A stretch of DNA of 64,000 nucleotides, taken from NCBI RefSeq assembly GCF_004027225.2, contig NC_044278.2, positions 56,723,743-56,787,742 of the forward strand, written 5' to 3'. The translations under genes and the position numbers were made by a program. This document shows, piece after piece, positions 15,001-23,500 of this stretch (within the stretch, counting starts at the first letter, position 1; each line of letters starts with the position of its first letter). A model generated the notes under the pieces. That model saw nothing but the letters and a program-made list of their open reading frames with translations, had not been told where the DNA came from and did not search any database. The stretch comes from Strigops habroptila. Taxonomy: Eukaryota > Chordata > Aves > Psittaciformes > Psittacidae.

Positions 15001-16550
15001 AACATGTGGGCTCTGCAACAGATCAAGGGAAAGGCAGGGAGAGAGTGCATCTTCCGGATCCAGTTTTCTCAATATTTCTATTTCTGAGGTAACAGGAAAG
15101 CTCATGGCACAATAAACTTTGTCCTGAATCTGAAATTTTAATACACCAAAGTTGGCAGGTTTTGCTACTGTGTGGGAGAGAGCCTCCAGATGCAGAAGTC
15201 TGTGTTCATTCCAGTGATTATTTTTAGATGAATACCAATGTCCATCTTAGCACAGCAATATATCCTGCTTTCAGACCATGCTGTGAAGTAGTCTTGCACT
15301 TCAGTCTTACTATTTCAGTTGTATCTCTGCCCACCATTTTCCTTGTGAGTACCAGGACTCTCTGCACCGATTTGTAACAGTGTAGTTTAAGACCACCGGA
15401 CTTACCAGCTATTGCCCTGTAACATACACGTTAGGTATGCCTTCTTAAAGATCTTAAACACATTTCCTGGCCCAGAACAAATACTTGGCTTCAGTATCGC
15501 GCTTTTGAGAATTTATGTTTATGATTTTAACAGTTTATTCTAATATTTAGGAACTTCCCATGTTTCTATTTTTTTTTTTTTTTTAAGTATACTATTTGCA
15601 AGGGTAGAATCATCTCTATTAATTCCCTTTGTTAAGGGATAATGTAAAAAAGATTCAGATCTGTTTTCCTTTTATTTTCTACTTACTCTCTCCTCTTCTT
15701 CTATGCTTGCAGCTGCACATGTTCAATGCCTTAAAAAAGTCAACATCCCAAAAAGTAAAATTTTGCATGCGTTGCCCAATTTTGAAATTACTTGATCAAC
15801 CTGCTTTCAACATTGACCTGCCAAAGCACAAATTTTACTTGTGTTTTTAAAATCTCTCAAAAAGCAAACTTGCAATACATAGGCCTGAGCGTAGGTAGGG
15901 TTAGGAAAGAAATGACGCATGAAGCGATGGAAAAACTGTTTTCAAGGGCAAGCGAGCGAGCCAGGTTTCAGGCATGGCTGTGCAGGGTCAGGGTTTCTTG
16001 CTCACTGTTAGTCCACACGCCCGACCCTCACCGCTCCCCAACTCTCCCAGCCCCACCAGACAGTGGGCCCTCTGTGCCCCCAAGGGGTTTGGGTTTGAAT
16101 AACATGGGCCTCTTGCTCTGCCTGTCCTCATCCTCTCCTCCATCGCCTGCGCAGGGGCCTGACACAGCCGGGGTGGCCATGCTGCGTGCCTGTGCTCGCA
16201 TGCCTTGGCCGGCAGCAGCAAGAGCAGAATATGGCCCCGGCGCGGGCTCCCCTCCAGAGGTCATTGTCCATTCCCCTTCGTGCACTCCCTCCTGCCGTCC
16301 AGCCCTGGCACCCGGCCCGGATTAAACTTGATACACCCCGGGCGAGCTGCCATGGGGCCGCTGGACGGGCCTGACACCGCAGCAAGGATTAGTGGTGGCA
16401 GGGCTCGGTGGGGACCTCGCTGAGAGCTCAGAGGTGGTGGCGGCTGCTCTCTTTGCCCGCAGCAGCTGTGTCCTCTTGCTGTGCCGCTGCCCACCTCCAA
16501 GCCTGTGTGCTGTCCTGCCTGCAGCCCTGCGGTGCACAGGGCATGGGTGT
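15001..16550. other. Intergenic DNA, becoming GC-richer toward the promoter
   Basis: No gene or repeat recognised. It includes a T-run near 15570-15584 and a moderately GC-rich stretch from about 15940 to 16540. The overlapping ORFs there on both strands look like composition artefacts, because none has a recognisable domain. Confidence 0.5.
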
Positions 16551-16552
16551 GT

Positions 16553-16757
16553 GAAGGCACATATGTTTGTGCATGTGCGCACGGGCGTGCCTGCGCACCT
16601 GTGGTGTATCAGTGTGCATGTCTGTAACATGTGCATGTGCATGCATGTACACATAAGCATATAAGCATGCACGCAGACATACACGCCTCTGCACACATCT
16701 CTCTGTGTGCATTTGCATGTACATCCCTTGGTGTGTATGTCCATATGCACGTGGATA
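16553..16757. repeat. Degenerate TG/CA alternating purine-pyrimidine repeat (left part)
   Basis: The segment is dominated by TGTG, CATG, TGCA and CACA words with few interruptions. It resumes on the far side of the CR1 copy at 16758-17035, so it appears to be one original tract split by an insertion. The ORFs rich in His/Met/Cys here are simply translations of the repeat. Confidence 0.7.
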
Positions 16758-17035
16758 TAGAATTGCAGAAACATAGAATGGTTTGGGTTAGAAGAGACCT
16801 TAAAGCTCATTTAGTTCCAACCCCCTGCCACGGGCAGGGACACTTTCCACTAGACCAGGTTGCTCCAAGCCCCGTCCAACCTGGTCTTGAACACTGCCAG
16901 GGATGGGGCAGCCACAGCTTCTCTGGGCAGCCTGTGCCAGCGCCTCACCACCCTCACAGGGAAGAACTTCTTCCTTATATCTGACCTGAACTTCCCCTGC
17001 TTTAGGTTGAACCCATTACTCCTTTTCCTATCATA
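16758..17035 (-). mobile_element. CR1 LINE 3' end, antisense
   Basis: Reading the + strand gives the reverse complement of a CR1 tail. It opens with 'acatagaatggtttgggtt' and passes through 'ttccaaccccctgcca', the 'gttgctccaagccccgtcc' segment and the 'ctgggcagcctgtgccagcg' segment, ending at 'cccattactccttttccta'. The minus-strand translation contains the CR1 ORF2 C-terminal signature (VVRRWHRLPREAVAAPSLAV). It is a short 5'-truncated copy, the usual outcome of CR1 retrotransposition, and lies about 200 bases upstream of the CpG island. Confidence 0.93.
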
Positions 17036-17166
17036 TGTACCTGTATGTACATGCATGTGCCTGTCAATCCCCACACATAGGTATATATGTATAGATATGT
17101 ATATATAAGTATGCATGTGTGTGCATATATATCCGTGTGTGTGTATGTATATACACGCACATATAT
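17036..17166. repeat. Degenerate TG/CA/TA repeat (right part)
   Basis: Continues the tract that lies left of the CR1 insertion, with TATATATG, GTATATA, TGTGTG and CACGCACA words up to the G-run at 17167-17175. Confidence 0.75.
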
Positions 17167-17208
17167 GGGGGGGGGTGTGTGCGCGCGCGCGTTCGCGTGC
17201 GCGCGCGC
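17167..17208. repeat. G9 run plus (GT)n/(GC)n tract with Z-DNA potential
   Basis: Nine G residues (17167-17175) run into GTGTGT and then into almost unbroken alternating GC from 17180 to 17208, with a TT interruption near 17192. Alternating GC/GT dinucleotides are the classical Z-DNA-forming sequence. The tract sits at the upstream edge of the CpG island. Confidence 0.85.
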
Positions 17209-17299
17209 CGCCTGACAGGCGCGTGCCCCCGGCGGCCCCGCGTTAACGGCCGCGCTCCTCCCGCCCCCGCCCGGGGATCGCCCCCGGGCCGTGCGCACC

Positions 17300-17309
17300 G
17301 CGCATGCGC
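17300..17309. promoter_or_regulatory. Candidate NRF-1 site
   Basis: The palindrome GCGCATGCGC matches the core of the NRF-1 consensus (YGCGCAYGCGCR, with a mismatch only at the last outer base). It lies in the upstream half of the CpG island. Occupancy is inferred from sequence alone. Confidence 0.55.
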
Positions 17310-17423
17310 CACCCGCAGCCCCGCCCCGCCCGTCGCGTCAGGGCCCCTGCGCTGTGCGCTGACCGCCGCTCCATAGAGAGGGAGCCCCCGCCCCCCGAGC
17401 CCGTCGCCCCGTTGCCCTCTTCC

Positions 17424-17434
17424 AACATGGCGGC
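17424..17434 (+). promoter_or_regulatory. Candidate YY1 site (AACATGGCGGC)
   Basis: Matches the YY1 core ANATGGCGGC. In TATA-less CpG promoters this word often sits just downstream of the transcription start, so it may mark one start region. The ATG inside it opens a 96-codon frame ending at 17717, which would act as an upstream ORF in any transcript that begins 5' of it. Confidence 0.5.
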
Positions 17435-17690
17435 TGCCGCCTCACGCACGCAGGCACGCAGGCGCCGCCACGGCTCCCTTCCGCCGGGAGCCGCGAGTGA
17501 AAAAGACAGGAAGAAACCGGCCCGGCAACTCTATGGTTTCGCGCGGTGGGTAGCGTGGCGCAGCCGCCTCGTCCGCCCGCCCCCGCCCGCGTTGCACGCC
17601 GGGACGCAGCGGGTCCTCCTTCCCGCCCCCCCCACCCCCACCCCCGCCCGTCCTCCGAGCTTGCGCCGCGCCGATATCCGCGTTGCTCCC

Positions 17691-17702
17691 AAGATGGTGG
17701 CG
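17691..17702 (+). promoter_or_regulatory. Candidate YY1 site (AAGATGGTGGCG)
   Basis: A second YY1-type word, differing from the AAGATGGCGGC consensus at one base, 267 bases downstream of the first. Its ATG opens a seven-codon ORF (MVARGSR) ending at 17717. Together the two sites suggest either two start clusters or one start region with a 5' UTR element. Confidence 0.45.
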
Positions 17703-17973
17703 CGGGGCTCGCGCTGAGAGCTAGCGAGTCCGCGGCAGGAGGCGCACCCGCGGGCCCGGCCCGCCCTCCCGCGCTCGGCAGCCCGCTCGCCTCGCCCCTC
17801 CCCGCCAGGCCGCGGCCCCGTCTTCTCCGCACCGGGGCCCCGACGGCTCCTCCGGCAGCGGCGGCGGCTCCTCGCCTGCGGCCCTGCCCCGAGCGCAGCG
17901 CGGCCCCCGCATGAGCCCGGGCGGCGGTGGCGGCGGGAGTGACCGGGAGCAGCAGGCCGCGGCGCCCAGGTCG

Positions 17974-20900
17974 GTAGGCGCTGCGCAGCGCCCGGCCCGG
18001 GGGAGGGCCGGGACGGGGGATGGCGTCCGGCTCACGCCGACCCTTAGGGGGAGGGAGCCGGGAAGCGGCCCTGCCCGTTTCCCTCCGCTTGGGAGATCCA
18101 CTACCGGGGGTGGGGATGGCGGGCGGGAGGCGCCGGCGGCAGGGCTGCGTGGCCCCGGTGGTCATCCCCCTCCTCCCCGTGAGGCACATGGGTGCGGGGC
18201 CGCCCCGTCACTCCCCAGGAGCGGGAAGGGCGGGCGGGTGGCTCCGGGCTGCAGCCCGCCCCCCGGGAGGACCGGGCTTGCTGGGCGACCTTGGGTGAAC
18301 CCAGCCTGCCCCTGCCTCAGTTTCCCGGCTCCGTCGCGCTGCCGTGGGCACGGGGCGCCTGGGTGCCTTCGGCATGGCCAGCTGGGGCAGCCGGGGAGGT
18401 GCGGGTGTGTGAAGTACTGCGAGGGTGCGTAACTAGTGTGCAAGGCCTGCTTAACAAAGTAGGTGTGTTCACTTGCTCCTGTTACCTTTTATCCAGTCTG
18501 AAGAGTCAGATCTGCTGACCTGTGAACAGGCTGCTTTGCTGGTAAACGGGATCTGTCACTTGTCACTGCAGGACTTTCCGGGTTCCGTTTTTAAGTGTAC
18601 CTGCAGTATTTCTTTTAAAGGAGCTCTGCGGGGCATTATGGTTCGCAGCTGATTTGTTAATCAGGTGTCTAAGATGATGTGATGTGGTCATTCAGAAGTT
18701 ACTATTGCTGAGGAAACAAAGCACGTTCCACAATTCTCCTTTAAGTGGCAAGAACCTGTAATGTATAGACCTCTGGTTATGCTACTTTTTTTTTTCCTCC
18801 AGTTAATGGATGTATTTTTTTATGTTTTTTTTTCTGTGTAAGCTGTGTTATAACTCTGGAGCAAAACCTGTGCCTTACACATCACTTCAGGGATGGCCTC
18901 TCTGTCTGTATGGAAACTTCCCTACTTCAGTAGGAGGCTGTGCGAACCTGAGGCTCGGTGAGAATCAGTTTGTCAGATTAGTTTTACTGTGCCTCTTGTA
19001 GGTCTACCAAAAAGTTCCTCAGTGGGAAATTGTATCTGATTTTAGCTTTGATTTCCTAACAAAGCAAAACGTATGTGACTGTATTGTCATTTTACCTTTT
19101 TGTTTTTGTTGTTGACTACTTTGAAAGGGAGAGGTCTAAAACATAAGATGAAGTTCCTAATTCATGCAAATAGCATCCAGTTAGATATTCTCCGCTAAGA
19201 GAGAAGCTAAACTCTAGGTTAACTGCGTTGTTAGACATCTCTGACTGGGTGGGATGATAATAGAGGTGGTGAGAGGTACCTCTTGATAAGAATGAACACT
19301 GCCGGAAAACAAGCATTACAGTTCTAACAAACTGCTTGGTTTGAATGGTAGCACCAAATACTCAATGCCCTTTCATCTTGGAAACAGTTGAAGGTTTGAA
19401 AATACTGTGAAACTCAGAGTTTTTAAGTGTGTTAAATTGGGAATATGAAATGTGCATTACCAAATTGCTATGGATATTCCATAGTTTCCTCATACTCATT
19501 TGTCTTTTAAAAACAGTTGCAGTTTGCAATGCTTATGACTTGCCTTTATAACAGTAATGTTCTGTCAATTCGATATAGACAAACCTTGAAAGAAAATCTA
19601 GACCACTGCTTAGGTTTACAGGGCTGAAAAATACCTTTAATTGAAATTATTTCTGTGCAATATTATGGGATGCTTCATCTCTCTTTTATGAATACCTTCC
19701 ATTCCACTCTAAATGTTTGCTGTTTAATGTAGTATCTTTCATACTAGAATCAACAAGTTCTTTTTCTGTTTACCAGAGTTGTTTGCTGTTTTTCCTCACT
19801 GGAATATCCGGAGTATCTCCCAAGAATTTATAAATAAAAGCATCAAGCTAGATGGCAAAATAGTTTGATTTGTTTGGGGTTTTCTGGGGGTATGATTGTG
19901 TGACTGTGTAAAGAAAGTGACTGAAGGAAAGGCAGGCTTGAAAAAGCAGAGGTGTTTAACTTATTCACAGCAGTGTTTTAAAGCCTAGATCTTTCAGTTC
20001 AGGTCCTCTTCAGAACTCTTAACATTGTGTGGGTTTGATCCTTTTTTAATAGCAAACAAAGCTTTTAGTCTTTTTTTAATTACTGCCACTGCTTAAAGAC
20101 ATATGCAAATGATTATTCTTTTGTGGATGGGATTTAAAACTGTGTATGTTAAATACACTGAGGGATGTTCTCAGCTTGTTAAGAGTTCCTGTTAGAGCAC
20201 CTTGAGATTGTCCCTGTTCAAATTGACTTGAGAAAATAAAACAGCTTCTTTTTCTTTTCTCTTAACTTCACGTTTTGTAGGAGAAAGCCTTTTTCAGAAT
20301 TATGAAATGACACATGTACCCCAGTATGAAATCATGCTTATTTCATTATGAGTATGTGCTTTTTAAGCTTGTAACGTTTTGTATAAACAATAATTAGTGT
20401 AGTACATGATATGGCATTCAATGTGGAATGAATATAGTGTTTACATTTTTATAACTATGCATCAAATATGCATCACCTTAGTTTTTGCTATGCAGTAAAG
20501 ATTTATTTTTTTTTTCCCCCTCTGCTGCTTTTGGTTTCAGTTTATTTAGTGAATGTCCAGAGAGAACTAATCTTTTTTTAAAATGCGGGAAATGTCTTTC
20601 TCCCTCACCACAGCAGTGTATTCATACACTGAAAGATAAAAGCCACTAATTCTTAAAAATAGAACATGCAATTGAGGGACAAGGGGAGAGAATTCCTAAA
20701 ATATGTAGGCATATATCTCATTTTCAGCATCAGTCTTTGGTACTGTGGGCCAGGTCTTTGCTTCACTTTAGTTAATGAATTGATATTGATTTTTAAACAA
20801 AGGAGATGTTTTACACTTTTTGTGAAGTATCCAGTATATTTAAGGTAGCTATGAGTTTTACAGAGAAGCAGTGTTGAAAGGTTTTCTGTCATTAATCAAA

Positions 20901-21366
20901 TTCTGATTTGTACATGGAAGAGGGGTAATACATTTGCTGTCAGGGTCTGTAACAAATAATTTATAATATGATGTTTACTAAAAAAAAAAAAAATCATTTT
21001 CTCCCCTACTCCCAGGAGAGTGCTGTAAGCTTTGCTAAATGTTTGGTTCCCAGAGACAACAGCAATGAGCAAACCACGTGTTTGAAGTGACTTTTTGTCA
21101 CCTTAGTATTTTTGATCTTAACATTTACTGCATTAACTTCTCGTATTTACAGACAGTGCCTGATAGCCTCATAAGGCTGTATTGCCCGTGAATAAAAGTT
21201 TGGAAAAAAACAGGTTCATATGAACAATAATGTATGTAACGTATCTGGTTGGTTGGCAGAAAGTCAGCAAATACAGTGTAAAGGTAACGTTTTGTAATGA
21301 AGCAACGCTTCAGAAGCTATACCAGCTGGTAAGATGTTTCTTCAGGAAAATAACCTCTTAGGAGAA

Positions 21367-21398
<32 letters not shown>

Positions 21399-21787
21399 TG
21401 GAAAAAAGAAGAAAAAAAAAAAAAGATAAAATCAAATAGTGTTGAGAGCCAGGATTCGTGGCTGGCAATACAATACGTGACCAAATAGCACTTCTAATTG
21501 CTATTTTTGAATAATTCCACCTTCTTGTGGCTGGGAGTTGACAGAACTTATTAACAAAATAACTAACTTGTTGCAAAATTATATTATAAATTAAGTATTA
21601 CCATGGTGTTCTGTCTCACAAATACTCATGAATTAATCTGAAAGGAAGCATTAACTAATTCTTACTTTTAATAGGTAGAGCCTGCTTCCCTGTATTATGA
21701 AAACTGCTGAATGGAGGAAGAGGGTGGAAGTCAGTCTTTTACTCTTTCCATTACCATCCTGCATGGTTTTTTACCCGTGTTTTACAG
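17974..21787 (+). other. UBE3A: UBE3A intron 1
   Basis: Begins in the 3' half of the CpG island and becomes AT-rich after about 18.45 kb. It contains a 27-base A-run followed by A-rich sequence at 21372-21424. I see no exon, RNA gene or recognisable transposon in it. Confidence 0.5.
21372..21424. repeat. Poly(A) run and A-rich tract
   Basis: Twenty-seven consecutive A residues (21372-21398), then A-rich sequence with scattered G. The bases immediately 5' do not look like a retrotransposed gene or a CR1 tail, so this is called a simple repeat. Confidence 0.9.
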
Positions 21788-21882
21788 AGTGTTGAAGAAT
21801 TAGGAGAAGCTGCAGTTGTTCAGCTGAGTGAACTAAATGGGTGGCTTCCCTCTGGACCCTGACTCTCACTTCACTGTCTTAG
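21788..21882 (+). other. UBE3A: Probable UBE3A 5' UTR exon
   Basis: A 95-base segment with a long pyrimidine tract and acceptor (ttttacag|agtg) and a near-consensus donor (cttag|gtaaga). It has no ATG of its own. In the frame entered from the alternative exon 1 donor it stays open for 24 codons before TGA at 21860-21862. Position between the CpG island and the start-codon exon fits a leader exon. Support is splice-site quality and location only, because I cannot check transcripts. Confidence 0.5.
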
Positions 21883-22267
21883 GTAAGAGGGGTGACCTGC
21901 TTCTTTTGAAGCAACTAGCATTTCCTTAGAACAGGTATATGTGTTTTAAGAGAAACTTCTAGTTAGTGAAGCAGAGGTTTGGAGGTTTTTTTGGGTTTTT
22001 TTTCTGTCATGTGGTGGCTTGAAAAGGATATTAGCAGCATGTGGCTGTTCAAGACTTGTCATCGAAAAGCATTACTGTTTGTATCCTTCCACATACCTTT
22101 AAAAACATGCTCTGTGTTGACATACTTTACCTCTGAGAATCACGCTTATCTTGTGTGGTATTCCAACAGTGGGACTGTCTCAGAGGTCAGTTACAGCAGT
22201 GATGGTTTAGCACAAACTTGAACTGATGTGCCATCTGGCTGCTCGGTGTGGAGGGTATAACTTTTTC

Positions 22268-22318
22268 ATGGGATCCTAGAATAGTTTTGGTTGAAAGGGA
22301 CCTTTAAAGGTCATCTCA
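22268..22318 (-). mobile_element. CR1 3' terminal stub, antisense
   Basis: The + strand reads 'cctagaatagttttggttg' followed by 'gaccttt' and 'ggtcatc', the reverse complement of a CR1 3' terminus. It stops abruptly where a second CR1 3' terminus begins at 22319, so it appears to be an older copy interrupted by, or lying in tandem with, the next one. Confidence 0.8.
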
Positions 22319-23500
22319 TCATAGAATCATAGAATAGTTAGGGCTGGAAAGGACCTTAAGATCATCTAGTTCCAACCCCCCTGCCATGGGCAGGGACACC
22401 TCGCACTAAACCATGTCGCCCAAGGCTCTGTCCAACCTGGCCTTCAACACCGCCAGGGATGGAGCACTCACAACTTCCTTGGGCAACCCCTCTGCAATGA
22501 GCAGGGACATCTTCAACCAGATCTGGTTGCTCAGAATCCCATCCAGCCTGACCTTGAATTTTTCCAATAGTGGGGTATCTACCACCTCTCTGGGCAGCCT
22601 CTTCCAGTGTTTCACCACCCTCATTGTTAGAATTTCTTTCTTATATCTAGTTTAAGTCTACCCTCTTTTATTTTAGAACCATTACCCCTTGTCTTATCAC
22701 AACAGGCCTAAGTTTGTCTCTGTCTTTCTTATAAGCCCCCTTAAGTACTGGAAGGCTGCAGTAAGGTCCCTAAGGTCTCCCTGGCACCTTTTCCAGGCTG
22801 GGCAACCTCAGTTTCCTCAGCCTTTCCTCATAGGAGAGGTGCTCCTGCCTTTTAATCATTTCTGTGGCCCTCCTCTGGACCTGTTGCAACAGATTCATGT
22901 CTTTCCTGCCTGAGGACCCAAGAGTTGGAGGCAGTAGTCCAGGTAGGGACTCACCAGTGCAAAGTAGAGGGGCAGGATCACCTCCCTCAACCAGCTGGTT
23001 ACGTTTCTTTTAATACAGCCTAGGATACAGTTAGCGTTCTGGGTTGCGAGTGTGCACTGTCAGCTCATGTTCAGTTTTTCTTATCCACCTGTACCCCCAA
23101 GTCCTTCTCCTCAGGGATACTCTCAATCCTTTCATCATGCAGCCTGTATCGATACCAGGTATTGCCCTGACCCAGGTGCAGGTTATTGACACTAGGCTTT
23201 GTTGAACCTCATGAGGTTTGTGTGGGCCCACTTCTCAAGCTTGTCCAAGTCTTTCTGGATGGCATCCCAACCCTCAGGTGTGTCAGCTGCAAACTTGCAG
23301 AGGGTGCACTCAAACTGTCCATATTAAACAGTACTGGACCCAATACAGACTCCTAAGGAACACCACTCATCACTGATTTCCATCTGGACATTGAGCTGTT
23401 GACCACTACATCTGGATGAAGCCATCCAACCAATGACATGTTGAAACACATGCTGGTTGTCTTGAATCACCTCCCTGTCTTCCATGTGCCTTCATGTTCA
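22319..23500 (-). mobile_element. CR1 LINE, about 1.2 kb, antisense
   Basis: Starts with the reverse complement of the CR1 3' end (atagaatcatagaatagtta) and continues into ORF2. The minus-strand frame at 22406-22624 reads as the CR1 C-terminal region, with the HWKRLPREVV and related LPKEVVSAPSLAV signatures. Further on, the + strand shows the antisense of the CR1 reverse-transcriptase segment (the 'cctcatgaggtttgtgtggg' region, then 'cttgtccaagtctttctgga'), ending near 'ccctgtcttccatgtgcctt'. Internal deletions and stops make it inactive. It lies in the long UBE3A intron in opposite orientation to the gene. Confidence 0.93.

Larger units (their letters stand above)
17410..17969 (+). other. 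UBE3A: UBE3A non-coding exon 1 (approximate)
   Basis: Presumed first exon inside the CpG island. The 5' limit is a guess from the YY1-type motifs. The 3' limit is one of two adjacent donors: cccag|gtcggt (exon end 17969) or gtcg|gtaggc (exon end 17973). Neither donor is strong. The exon holds several ATGs, including one at 17911 in a Gly-rich frame that is still open at the donor. No coding homology to UBE3A is visible, in line with a leader exon. Confidence 0.5.
17210..18420. promoter_or_regulatory. UBE3A: CpG island, presumed UBE3A promoter
   Basis: About 1.2 kb of strongly GC-rich DNA with very frequent CG dinucleotides, in sharp contrast to the AT-rich flanks. No convincing TATA box was seen, as is usual for a housekeeping promoter. 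Visible binding-site-like words are GC boxes (for example around 17265-17275 and 17320-17330), a palindromic NRF-1-type core at 17300-17309, an ETS-type CTTCCG at 17478-17483, and two YY1-type motifs at 17424-17434 and 17691-17702. It lies about 18.5 kb 5' of the first coding exon of UBE3A on the same strand. It is the only island in the window, so I assign it to this gene. A divergent transcript cannot be excluded. Confidence 0.85.

Noticed and set aside
14063..15050. Cluster of overlapping ORFs on both strands
   Set aside because: Plus-strand frames are pieces of a decayed CR1 reverse transcriptase. Minus-strand frames are their shadows.
16322..17312. Several His/Cys/Met/Tyr-rich ORFs on both strands
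   Set aside because: Direct translations of TG/CA repeats and of the CR1 tail.
17338..18189. 283-codon minus-strand ORF in the CpG island
   Set aside because: Composed almost only of Arg, Gly, Pro and Ala, as expected when stop codons are rare in GC-rich DNA. Equally long frames exist on the + strand.
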